DNA of 14,396 nt, taken from an uncultured Slackia sp. (GTDB taxonomy: Bacteria; Actinomycetota; Coriobacteriia; Coriobacteriales; Eggerthellaceae). Below are positions 5,447-12,526 of this stretch, piece after piece (the stretch's first letter is position 1; each line of letters opens with the position of its first letter). The notes under the pieces are model-generated. The model ran no database searches, had not been told where the DNA came from, and saw nothing but the letters and a program-made list of their open reading frames with translations. The stretch is from positions 1 to 14,396 of the forward strand of contig USEZ01000032.1 of the NCBI GenBank assembly GCA_900553775.1, in the 5' to 3' direction. A program made the position numbers and the translations under genes.

Positions 5447-6938
5447 CCGCATAGCGACATGGGCGTTCGCGTTTCTTCTGGGCATCGCTTCGGCGATGCC
5501 CGTTTCGGCATATGCGTCGCAAGATTTTCCATCCGGGCGGGCGTCGTCGTTTTTCGCCGACGCGGCGGCCGAAGCGGGTGCGGGGCTTGCCTGCGCGCCG
5601 GTGGATGCCGGCTCTATCGAAATCGACGGGGAGGGCGAAGACGCCGTGGCGCAGGCCGCGCCGCTCGATATCGCGCAGTTCGCGCGCGCCCAAAAGGGAA
5701 GCAACCGCCCGATCGACGACGTGTATCGGGGCTATGCCTACCTGCAGGGGAGCGAACGAAACGACGTATGCCTGGTGGCCGTCGACGACTACGCGGTGCT
5801 CTACGTCGACGCCGCCGAGCTGGCTGCCCGTACGGGGTCGCAAGGCTGGGATGAAGCGGCCCGCTCTTTACGCGAATCGCCCGGCGGCGCGATCGCCCTC
5901 GGCGATTCCGCGGTGAAAACGGAGCTTTCGTGGATCGTGGCCTACCTTCAGGCGCTCGATGCCGCCGCCGCGAACGGGTCGGCGCGCATCGAGCCGGGCA
6001 TGCGGCTGTTCGTGACGACCGAGGAATCGTTCGATCTGGCCGATGCAGGCCTGCGATTCTCGTTCAACCAGGAATATGTTTCGGGGTCGTTTTACACGAG
6101 CGTCATCGGCATCGACGGCGCCGACGTGACCGATGCGGCGTCGGGCGTCCGCGCCGAACTGCGCTTCGCCGATTTCTGCAATACGGCATCGTGGGCCGAA
6201 GGCACGTTTGTCTCCGAGGAGGGCGCGATGGGCGCGTTCGGACGATTTTTGTCCGAACTCGATTGGAGTCCTTTGTGGGTTACGCTCAAAACCACGGGAA
6301 CGGCCATCGCCGTCGTGTTCGTCCTGGGCCTTGCGGCCGCATGGTGGAGCCTGCGCATTCCTTCGCGCGTGCAGGACATCGCCGATTCCATCTTCACGAT
6401 CCCGATGGTCTTGCCGCCCACGGTGTGCGGATTCGTGCTGCTGCTTCTGCTCGGCAAGAACACGGCGGTGGGCCAGTGGTTCATCGACGTGGGATTCCCG
6501 CTGATCTTCAGCTGGCCTGCCACGGTGCTTGCCGCAGTGGTGGTGTCGTTTCCCCTGATGTATCGCAGCGCCCGCGGCGCGTTCGAGGGCATCGACCGCA
6601 CCATGCTCGATGCGGCGCGCACGCTCGGATGGAGCGAGGGGCGCATTTTCTTCAGGCTGATGCTGCCGCTTGCCTGGTCGTCGATCGCGGCGGGCACGGT
6701 GCTCGCGTTCGCCCGCGCTCTCGGCGAGTTCGGGGCCACGCTGTTTCTGGCGGGCAACTACGTGGGCGTCACGCGCACCATCCCGATCGCCATCTATTTC
6801 GAATGGATGAACGGCAACACCGACGTGGCGCTGTTTTGGACGGGCGTCATCATCGTCTTCAGCTTCCTCGTGATCTTGTTCATCAACCTGTGGAGCCGCC
6901 GCACGACGCGGTATCGGCGCAGGGCGCAGGATAGGTAG
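5439..6938 (+). CDS. modB: ModB, molybdate permease with an exported N-terminal domain
   Basis: The C-terminal 224 residues (about 276-499) are a complete ModB permease, the length of a normal ModB. They have several hydrophobic segments and the EAA loop DAARTLGWSEGRIFFRLMLP starting at residue 391, which contacts the ATPase. In front are about 275 extra residues: a signal-peptide-like start (RSRIATWAFAFLLGIASAMPVSAYA) and a polar domain of about 250 residues that I do not recognise. That domain should lie outside the membrane, near ModA. The chosen start is TTG at 5439, which directly precedes the signal sequence, overlaps the modA stop by eight bases and has GTGGGG about eight bases upstream. 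An earlier in-frame ATG at 5349 would lie deep inside modA and give an arginine-rich tail. Confidence 0.9.
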   Translation: MRSRIATWAFAFLLGIASAMPVSAYASQDFPSGRASSFFADAAAEAGAGLACAPVDAGSIEIDGEGEDAVAQAAPLDIAQFARAQKGSNRPIDDVYRGYAYLQGSERNDVCLVAVDDYAVLYVDAAELAARTGSQGWDEAARSLRESPGGAIALGDSAVKTELSWIVAYLQALDAAAANGSARIEPGMRLFVTTEESFDLADAGLRFSFNQEYVSGSFYTSVIGIDGADVTDAASGVRAELRFADFCNTASWAEGTFVSEEGAMGAFGRFLSELDWSPLWVTLKTTGTAIAVVFVLGLAAAWWSLRIPSRVQDIADSIFTIPMVLPPTVCGFVLLLLLGKNTAVGQWFIDVGFPLIFSWPATVLAAVVVSFPLMYRSARGAFEGIDRTMLDAARTLGWSEGRIFFRLMLPLAWSSIAAGTVLAFARALGEFGATLFLAGNYVGVTRTIPIAIYFEWMNGNTDVALFWTGVIIVFSFLVILFINLWSRRTTRYRRRAQDR

Positions 6939-7010
6939 CTTCCCGCGTTTCGCCGGGGTGCCGGGAGGGCGCGGCGCGCGAGAGCGCCGAAAAAAGGAAG
7001 GAGCGGGCCT

Positions 7011-8138
7011 GTGAGCCTGGATGTCGATATCGAGAAGAGGATGGGGGATTTCCGCCTTGACGTCGCGTTTTCGGCGGGCGATGAGACGCTCGGCTTTCTC
7101 GGCGCGTCCGGCTGCGGCAAATCGCTCACGCTGCGCTGCATCGCCGGGATCGAAAAGCCCGATGCCGGCCGCATCGTGGTGAACGGCACGACGTTTTTCG
7201 ACAAGGCGCCTGGCCGCCGTGCGAGGGTCGATCTGACGCCGCAACGGCGCAAGACCGCGCTGCTTTTCCAGAACTACATGCTGTTTCCCAATATGACGGT
7301 GCGCCAGAACGTGATGGCGGGCATGGACCGCGGCGCAGACGCCGAGGCGGGCGCGCGCATCGTCGAATCGCACCTGCGGCGTTTCGGGCTGGTGGGCTTG
7401 GAGGGCCGCTATCCGGCGCAGCTGTCGGGCGGCCAGCAGCAGCGCGTCGCTTTGGCGCGCATGCTGGCGGCGGGCCCCGGCATCCTCATGCTCGACGAGC
7501 CGTTCTCGGCGCTCGACGCCCACCTCAAAAGCTCGCTCGAGCAGAACCTGATCGGGCTGTTCTCGGAATTCGAGGGAACGATCCTGTACGTGAGCCACGA
7601 TATCGACGAGGCGTATCGATTCTGCGACCGCATCGCCGTGGTGGACGGAGGCCATATCGACGAGATAGGGCCGAAAGACAAGGTGGTCCACCATCCTTCG
7701 AGCCTGGCGGCGGTGAAGCTTTCGGGCTGCAAGAACACGACGCCTGCGGTGCGCGTGGGGCCGTACGAGGCGTTTCTGCCCGAATGGGGCATTTCCCTCG
7801 CGACGGCCGAGCAGGTCGCGCCCGACGTGAAATGGCTCGGCGTGCGTGCGTTTTCCCTGCGACGGGCGGCGCACCCGGGCGCAAACGTCTTTCGCGTGCG
7901 CGCCGACCGCGTGAGCGATTCGCGCTTCGAGCGCACGGCGATGCTGTCGTTTCTCGACGCGCGGGGCTCGATCGCCGAGAAAGACGCATCCGAAGAAGAC
8001 GTCACGATGAAGTTTCTCAAAAACCACGTGCAATGGAAGGTGGACAAGCTTTCCGCCGACGCCGCGCCGCTTCCCGAAGAGGGCGACGAGCTGCTGATCG
8101 AGATTCCGCCGGAAAGCATCTATCTGGTCTCACGTTAG
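7011..8138 (+). CDS. modC: ModC, molybdate ABC transporter ATPase
   Basis: The protein has 375 residues and is the ATP-hydrolysing subunit that drives ModB. All ABC landmarks are present: Walker A GASGCGKS (31-38), Q-loop Q87, signature LSGGQ (138-142), Walker B ILMLDEP with D162 and E163, and switch histidine H196. After about residue 230 a further 145 residues form a C-terminal regulatory part; ModC proteins often carry an oxyanion-binding MOP/TOBE domain there, but I see no clear MOP motif. Translation begins at a GTG with GGAAGGAG (6996-7003) upstream. A 72-base gap with a GC hairpin separates it from modB, and no terminator is seen there, so it is in the same operon. Confidence 0.95.
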   Translation: MSLDVDIEKRMGDFRLDVAFSAGDETLGFLGASGCGKSLTLRCIAGIEKPDAGRIVVNGTTFFDKAPGRRARVDLTPQRRKTALLFQNYMLFPNMTVRQNVMAGMDRGADAEAGARIVESHLRRFGLVGLEGRYPAQLSGGQQQRVALARMLAAGPGILMLDEPFSALDAHLKSSLEQNLIGLFSEFEGTILYVSHDIDEAYRFCDRIAVVDGGHIDEIGPKDKVVHHPSSLAAVKLSGCKNTTPAVRVGPYEAFLPEWGISLATAEQVAPDVKWLGVRAFSLRRAAHPGANVFRVRADRVSDSRFERTAMLSFLDARGSIAEKDASEEDVTMKFLKNHVQWKVDKLSADAAPLPEEGDELLIEIPPESIYLVSR

Positions 8139-8290
8139 GCGGCCGCCGTTTTCCGCCGGGGCGCCGCCGCGTGTCGCGCAACCGGCGAAACGGGCCGTCC
8201 TGCGGCACGCATCGCGTGCAACCCGGCTGCGGAGGCCGAGGGTGTGCAAGGCCGCGCCGCATCGGGGCGCATCGCGGGAAGCGGGCCGTC

Positions 8291-8320
8291 TTCGCGCGGC
8301 GGGTTCGCTTGCTCTATACT
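8291..8320 (+). promoter_or_regulatory. Candidate promoter of moaA
   Basis: TATACT (8315-8320) is a good -10 box. TTCGCG (8291-8296) is a weak -35 at 18 bases. Transcription would begin near 8327, giving a leader of about 26 bases before moaA. The 150 bases upstream after modC contain GC hairpins, for example GCACGC/GCGTGC at 8205-8210 and 8214-8219, but no T tract, so read-through from modC is also possible. Confidence 0.45.
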
Positions 8321-8352
8321 ATTCGCGAACGAGCATAAAGGGGAGGGACGAG

Positions 8353-9357
8353 ATGAAGGATTCCCACGGGCGCACGATCGACTACCTGCGCATATCGTTG
8401 ACCGACCGCTGCAATCTGCGTTGCATCTACTGCATGCCGGAAGAGGGCGTGCGCGCGCTTGCGCATGAGGACATCCTTTCGCTCGAAGAGATAGAGCGGC
8501 TCGTGCGCATCGCGGCGGAGATGGGCATCACGCGCGTGCGCCTCACGGGCGGGGAGCCGCTGGTTCGCAAGGGCGTGGTCGATCTGGTTCGCGCGCTCAA
8601 GGCCACGCCTGGCATCGAGAGCGTGGCGCTTACCACGAACGGCATCCTGCTGCCCCGCATGGCCGAAGAGCTGAAGGCCGCGGGGCTTTCGCGCGTCAAT
8701 ATATCGCTGGACACGCTCGATCCCGAGCAATACGCCGCCATCACGCGCCGCGGGTCGTTCGACGAGGCCATGGCGGGCATCGAATCGGCCATCGAGGCGG
8801 GGTTTTCCCCCGTGAAGGTGAACGCCGTCGTGGTGAAGGCCTTGAATCAGGACGTGCTTTCGTTCGCGCGCATGTCGATCGACCGTCCGCTGCACGTGCG
8901 TTTCATCGAGTACATGCCGGTGGGCGAAAGCGCCGGGGCATGCGGCTGCGGCTGGGGAAAGCAAGACGTCATTCCGAGCGAAGAGCTGCGCGCGACGATC
9001 GACGAGCAGGCGCGCGCGGCGGGCATCGGGCCTTTGAGGCCGGCGTCGAAGCATCGTCCTGCCGGATGGGGCCCCGCGCGGTATTTCGAATTCGAGAACG
9101 CCCGGGGAACCGTCGGATTCATATCGCCGCTTTCGCGCCATTTTTGCAGCGAATGCAACAGATTGCGCTTGACGGCCGACGGCAAGATCCGCCCGTGCCT
9201 GTTTTCCGACAACGAATTCGACGTGCGCGGCGTCTTGCGCTCGGGCGCGGATGACGACGCCGTGCGCGATGTGCTGTACGCGGCATTGGGCGCCAAGCCC
9301 GACGACCATCACGACAAGGTGGGAACCGACCGCGGCATGAGCCAAATCGGGGGATAG
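8353..9357 (+). CDS. moaA: MoaA, GTP 3',8-cyclase (radical SAM)
   Basis: MoaA performs the first step of molybdenum cofactor synthesis, converting GTP to 3',8-cyclo-dihydro-GTP for MoaC. The 334-residue protein has the radical SAM cluster C20/C24/C27 (CNLRCIYC) and the SAM-binding GGEP at 66-69. The second cluster, which holds GTP, is C265/C268/C282 (FCSECNR...RPCLF). The conserved C-terminal glycine pair is G333-G334. Two extra cysteines, C197 and C199 (GACGCGWG), lie near the middle. The ATG at 8353 has GGGAGGGA about five bases upstream. The length is normal. It is probably cotranscribed with moaC across a 174-base gap. Confidence 0.97.
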   Translation: MKDSHGRTIDYLRISLTDRCNLRCIYCMPEEGVRALAHEDILSLEEIERLVRIAAEMGITRVRLTGGEPLVRKGVVDLVRALKATPGIESVALTTNGILLPRMAEELKAAGLSRVNISLDTLDPEQYAAITRRGSFDEAMAGIESAIEAGFSPVKVNAVVVKALNQDVLSFARMSIDRPLHVRFIEYMPVGESAGACGCGWGKQDVIPSEELRATIDEQARAAGIGPLRPASKHRPAGWGPARYFEFENARGTVGFISPLSRHFCSECNRLRLTADGKIRPCLFSDNEFDVRGVLRSGADDDAVRDVLYAALGAKPDDHHDKVGTDRGMSQIGG

Positions 9358-9487
9358 CACTGCGATCGCCGGGGTTCGCGCGGTCGCGCGCCGCCGCGCA
9401 TGCGGCCGCGGTGCCGGGCGGCCATCGTCCGACGTGCGGCGGACGGCACGCGTCGTGCCGGGCGGTTCTCGTAAGAAGGAACAGAAG

Positions 9488-9515
9488 CGCTTCGCGGGAT
9501 GCATCCGCCGAAGCG
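9488..9515 (+). promoter_or_regulatory. 28-base near-palindrome just before moaC
   Basis: CGCTTCG (9488-9494) and CGAAGCG (9509-9515) are reverse complements around a central GGATGCATCC-type palindrome. Twelve of fourteen pairs match. It ends five bases before the moaC ribosome binding site (9521-9525). As RNA it would be a hairpin able to affect moaC translation; as DNA it could bind a dimeric regulator. Both roles are inferred. Confidence 0.35.
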
Positions 9516-9531
9516 GGCGAAGGAGAATGCA

Positions 9532-10029
9532 ATGGCTGAAACGCTGACCCATATCGACGAGCAGGGCGATGTGCGCATGGTGGACGTGTCGCAGAAGGCC
9601 GACACCGAACGCGTGGCCGTGGCGGAGGGGTTCATCGCCATGAAGCCTGAAACGCTCGACCTCATCACGTCGGGCGCGGCGGCGAAAGGCGACGTGCTTG
9701 CCTGCGCGCGCGTGGCGGGCGTGATGGCGGCGAAGAAGACGAGCGAGCTCATTCCGATGTGCCACCCGCTCAATATCACGAAGGCGAAGGTGTCATGCGA
9801 GCCGGTGCGTGCGGGCGAGCGCCCCGACGGCCTGGCAGGCATCCATGTGGTGACGACCTGCGGCGTGACGGGCAAGACGGGCATCGAGATGGAAGCGCTT
9901 ACGGCTGCGAGCGTGGCGTGCCTGACCGTCTACGACATGTGCAAGGCGGTCGATCGCGGCATGGAAATCATGGACGTGCGCCTGCTGAAAAAAGACGGCG
10001 GCAAAACGGGCTTGTGGGAGCGCGCCTAA
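9532..10029 (+). CDS. moaC: MoaC, cyclic pyranopterin monophosphate synthase
   Basis: MoaC turns the MoaA product into cyclic pyranopterin monophosphate, the substrate of the MoaD/MoaE synthase. The 165-residue protein is of normal length. It shows GDVLACARVAGVMAAKKTSE (53-72), IPMCHPL (74-80) with the active-site histidine H78, TGIEMEALTA (116-125), and YDMCKA with D135 and K138. Near the end is LLKKDGGKTG (151-160). These are the conserved residues expected of a working enzyme. The ATG at 9532 has AGGAG at 9521-9525, six bases upstream. No terminator follows, so transcription may continue into the redox genes to the right. Confidence 0.97.
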   Translation: MAETLTHIDEQGDVRMVDVSQKADTERVAVAEGFIAMKPETLDLITSGAAAKGDVLACARVAGVMAAKKTSELIPMCHPLNITKAKVSCEPVRAGERPDGLAGIHVVTTCGVTGKTGIEMEALTAASVACLTVYDMCKAVDRGMEIMDVRLLKKDGGKTGLWERA

Positions 10030-10084
10030 GGCCGAGGGATATTCGTAACGCCGCATGCTGCGTGCTTGTTCGGCGGCTTTCGCG

Positions 10085-10114
10085 CGATTCGGCGCCCTTT
10101 CCCCATGCTACAAT
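10085..10114 (+). promoter_or_regulatory. Candidate promoter for a leaderless message
   Basis: TACAAT (10109-10114) matches five of six positions of a -10 box. The -35 region about 17-18 bases upstream (CGATTC/GATTCG) is weak. Transcription should begin seven or eight bases after the -10, that is at 10121-10122, exactly on the ATG of the next gene. No ribosome binding site precedes that ATG. Confidence 0.42.
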
Positions 10115-10121
10115 GCGGCGC

Positions 10122-10328
10122 ATGTTTTCCTGCAATCGACACACCGACCGGGGGCGCGCTTCCGATTCGGCCGCTTCGTCTTCGAAGCGGCGTCTCCGCG
10201 TGCCCGTATGGGCGGTCGTTTTTATCGCGGCCATCGTGCTCATCGTGCTCGGCGTTGCCCAGGGAGAGGTGCTCGACGTGTGGCGCAAGGCGTCGCTTAT
10301 CTGCTACGAATGCATCGGCATAGGGTAG
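10122..10328 (+). CDS. CD1871A-type CxxC small membrane protein
   Basis: This is a 68-residue protein with a basic, serine-rich N-terminus and one membrane helix (about 28-47, VPVWAVVFIAAIVLIVLGVA). A short tail, QGEVLDVWRKASLICYECIGIG, contains CxxC (C61, C64). The GEV..V..KA..IC.ECIGIG ending matches the small family named after Clostridioides difficile CD1871A, whose function is unknown to me. The N-terminal charge suggests that the CxxC tail lies outside. The start at 10122 is chosen because the -10 box overlaps the other in-frame ATG (10113) and places the transcript start on 10122. The next gene begins three bases after the stop, so the two proteins are probably coupled in function. Confidence 0.8.
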   Translation: MFSCNRHTDRGRASDSAASSSKRRLRVPVWAVVFIAAIVLIVLGVAQGEVLDVWRKASLICYECIGIG

Positions 10329-10331
10329 GGC

Positions 10332-11246
10332 ATGAAGCAATTCCTCATGCGCACGAAGCGCCATTTCATCCAGCTGCTCGCCGCTCTTCTGTATAACCTC
10401 GATTTCCAGGGCATCGCCACGCTTTCCGTGAGCCGCGCCCCTTCGAAAGGCGTCTGCGTTCCCGGCCTGCACTGCTATTCGTGCCCGGGCGCCATCGGCG
10501 CCTGCCCGATCGGGGCATTGCAGCAATCGCTCGGGGCATCGTCGCTCAAGCTGCCGTTTTACGTGGTGGGATGCCTGCTCGCCTTCGGCGCGCTGTTCGG
10601 CCGCACTATCTGCGGATGGGCATGCCCGTTCGGCTTCATCCAGGACATGCTCGACAAGCTCGGGCGTTTCCTGCGCATTCCCGTCGTGCGCAAAGGGGCC
10701 TTCACGCGCAAGCTCAGCTATCTGAAATACGCGGTGCTCGCCCTGGTGGTTGCCGGCCCGTTTGTCACCTTGGCGATCGACGGCGTGGCTTCGCCGCTGT
10801 TTTGCACCTATATCTGTCCTGCGGGAACCATCGCGGGCGTGGCGCTTGTGGCGGCCGACCCTGGTTTGCAGTCTATCGTCGGCGCGCTGTTCACGTGGAA
10901 AACCGCCGTGCTGGCGGCCATCGTGCTGACGGCTATGGCGGTGTATCGTCCGTTCTGCCGCTTCCTTTGCCCGCTCGGTGCGCTGTACGGATTCTTCAAC
11001 CGCTTCTGCGCGCTGCGCTATGTGGTCGACGAACGGGCATGCACGCATTGCAACGCATGCGTGGAATCGTGCCGCATGGACGTCTTGCGCGTGGGCGACC
11101 ATGAATGCATCCAGTGCGGCGCATGCAAGAAGTCGTGCGCGCACGGGGCGATCCATTTCAGCGTGTCGCTGCCGTCTTCGAAGGAGGGCTTGCGTGGTGC
11201 TCAAGGGGAGCTTGACGGCGTAACCTCGGACGACGGCCGTCGCTGA
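10332..11246 (+). CDS. NapH-like membrane 4Fe-4S protein
   Basis: The protein has 304 residues and several membrane helices (about 75-95, 131-150, 160-176 and 190-206). It has CxxxCP motifs typical of the NapH/NosR/CcoG branch: C94/C98 (CGWACPFG), C158/C162 (CTYICPAG) and C209/C213 (CRFLCPLG). An additional early cluster of cysteines is C42, C48, C51 and C58. The C-terminal domain has two 4Fe-4S motifs, C237/C240/C243/C247 and C259/C262/C265/C269. Such proteins pass electrons between a cytoplasmic or quinone donor and an extracytoplasmic partner. The ATG at 10332 has a close purine run (AGGGTAGGG); translation is probably coupled to the preceding small gene. It does not lie in a nap operon, so the acceptor is unknown; the thioredoxin-like lipoprotein downstream is the best candidate. 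Confidence 0.9.
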   Translation: MKQFLMRTKRHFIQLLAALLYNLDFQGIATLSVSRAPSKGVCVPGLHCYSCPGAIGACPIGALQQSLGASSLKLPFYVVGCLLAFGALFGRTICGWACPFGFIQDMLDKLGRFLRIPVVRKGAFTRKLSYLKYAVLALVVAGPFVTLAIDGVASPLFCTYICPAGTIAGVALVAADPGLQSIVGALFTWKTAVLAAIVLTAMAVYRPFCRFLCPLGALYGFFNRFCALRYVVDERACTHCNACVESCRMDVLRVGDHECIQCGACKKSCAHGAIHFSVSLPSSKEGLRGAQGELDGVTSDDGRR

Positions 11247-11585
11247 GCCTTCACCGGTATTTTGGGAACGAAAGCGGTCGGTCGAGTCCGGTTTTTTGCG
11301 GCTATGCCGCGAATTTCAGCGTTTTCGCCCGCATTGGCCTGCGCGACGTTTCTTTCGTTTTGCGTTTCCCCAGGTCGCTGATGCGGCATTCGGCAGTCAT
11401 GCGATTCTTCCGTGGCATAGCCGTCAAAAAATGCCCGATGCGGCCCTATTTTTTGTTCGTATCGGGAAACGCGGCTTCCAGAGTGTTTCGGAGATCGTCC
11501 CGGAAATCCCGTTCGGCTTAGAATCGCGGCGGATTTTCCGAGATGCTTTGACGCATCCTGCCTGGTCTGCGAGTATGGACGCGCT
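11247..11585 (+). other. 339-base gap before the TlpA-like gene
   Basis: No gene is supported here on either strand. The stretch is less GC-rich than its surroundings and is rich in symmetry. ACCGG (11253-11257) and CCGGT (11288-11292) could frame a long-loop hairpin before a run of six Ts, a weak terminator for the NapH-like gene. CGGCTATGCCGCG (11299-11311) is the inverse of CGTGGCATAGCCG (11411-11423) at 12 of 13 positions. CAAAAAAT (11425-11432) and ATTTTTTG (11448-11455) form another inverted repeat. These look like control elements for the lipoprotein gene, without a recognised family. Confidence 0.4.
11548..11576 (+). promoter_or_regulatory. Candidate promoter of the TlpA-like gene
   Basis: TTGACG (11548-11553) and GAGTAT (11571-11576) are 17 bases apart, giving a start near 11583 and a 27-base leader with GGAGG. 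The -35 is strong and the -10 is moderate. A second -10-like TAGAAT is at 11519-11524 without a good -35. Confidence 0.35.
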
Positions 11586-11609
11586 ATGAATCGAACGACG
11601 GAGGTTTTC

Positions 11610-12335
11610 ATGATGAATGATCGCACCATAGAAGCTGCCGCAATCGTCCTCGATGCCGACGGCAATGCCGAAAGCGCTTGCGTTGCCGATCCCGGCTGCC
11701 ATGATAAGCGCGTTGAAAACGGCGGGTCTTGTGTCGTCGAAGCGGCTTCCCGTCGTCGCAGGTCCGCGCTCTTCGCGGCTGTTTTTGCCGCGGCCGCCTT
11801 GTCGGCCTGCTTGCTGGCGGGCTGCCAGTCGGACGATGCGGCTGCGCCGAACGGTGCCTCCGATGCCGGTCAAGAGGCGCAGACCTCCATCGATTCCACC
11901 AAGATGCGCGGCGCCGTCAAAGGGCAGCCCGCCCCCGATGCGCCGCTGACGCTGCCCGACGGCACCACGAAAAACATCGCCGGCTTCCAGGGCAACGTGA
12001 CTATCCTGAGCTTTTGGGGCACGTGGTGCCCGTACTGCATCAAAGAGATGCCCGACCTGCAGAAGATCAGGGAGAGCTATCCCGATGTGAACGTGGTGCT
12101 GGTGAATTGCGGCGAAGACGAGGCGACGGTGTCCGATTTCGCCGCGCAGCAGGGCTACGATTTCGTCTGGGCGCTCGACCCGGGCTTCGAAGCACAGCGC
12201 GCCTACCCCACGAGCGGCATTCCCTACACCGTGGTGATCGACGCCGAAGGCACGGTGAGCGAAATCTTCGCCGGATCCGGCCGCGATATGTATGCGAAAT
12301 TCGAAGCGGCCGTGCAGAAGGCTTCGGCGGCGTAG
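11610..12335 (+). CDS. TlpA-like thioredoxin-fold lipoprotein
   Basis: The protein has 241 residues. It has a hydrophobic segment (53-71) ending in lipobox LLAGC with lipidated C72, a linker, and then a thioredoxin-fold domain of the TlpA/ResA/AhpC-TSA type (about 104-238). The active site is WCPYC (W139, C140, C143) and the cis-proline loop is GIPYT (P205). It would act on the outer face of the membrane as a disulfide reductase or oxidase. It is unusual in having about 47 residues before the membrane segment, including C24, C30 and C41 and an SRRRRS stretch at 47-52. No later start codon is available in frame. GGAGG at 11600-11604 precedes the ATG at 11610 by five bases, which supports the long form over an in-frame ATG at 11586. 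Its reductant is probably the NapH-like protein upstream (inference). Confidence 0.92.
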   Translation: MMNDRTIEAAAIVLDADGNAESACVADPGCHDKRVENGGSCVVEAASRRRRSALFAAVFAAAALSACLLAGCQSDDAAAPNGASDAGQEAQTSIDSTKMRGAVKGQPAPDAPLTLPDGTTKNIAGFQGNVTILSFWGTWCPYCIKEMPDLQKIRESYPDVNVVLVNCGEDEATVSDFAAQQGYDFVWALDPGFEAQRAYPTSGIPYTVVIDAEGTVSEIFAGSGRDMYAKFEAAVQKASAA

Positions 12336-12396
12336 CGTTTCGCAAAGGCGCGGCGGCGAGCGAGACGGCATTCGCCGCCGCGCGCGATCGGCCCCG

Positions 12397-12420
12397 ACGG
12401 TCGCGGCGGGTCGCGACCGT
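12397..12420 (+). terminator. Perfect hairpin after the TlpA-like gene, no T tract
   Basis: ACGGTCGCG (12397-12405) and CGCGACCGT (12412-12420) form a 9-bp perfect stem with loop GCGGGT, about 60 bases after the stop. Without a T tract it may be a weak or actinobacterial-style terminator, or an operator for the regulator gene downstream. Confidence 0.35.
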
Positions 12421-12526
12421 GGAATCATGCGGGCGATTGCGCTCGATTTGCGTCGCGCCCTGTTCGCCTGCACGCGATGCGCTGCGGCAGGTCGCAAAGG
12501 CGCGCCGGCGGGCGGTAGGAAGCAAG

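Noticed and set aside
3578..5704. 708-codon minus-strand frame
   Set aside because: It crosses the polyferredoxin, ModE and ModA genes and their intergenic operator. It is a shadow with an arginine-rich composition.
6939..7010. GC hairpin between modB and modC as a terminator
   Set aside because: It is followed by A residues rather than Ts, and modC has its ribosome binding site right after it; the genes are better read as one operon.
5868..8033. 721-codon minus-strand frame
   Set aside because: It lies opposite modB and modC, which have full family motifs; it is a compositional shadow.
10113..10121. Earlier ATG for the CxxC mini-protein
   Set aside because: It overlaps the -10 box, so a transcript from this promoter would not contain it. 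It could be used only on read-through messages.
11201..11665. Minus-strand frame across the gap before the TlpA-like gene
   Set aside because: No ribosome binding site or recognisable domain, and it overlaps coding sequence at both ends.
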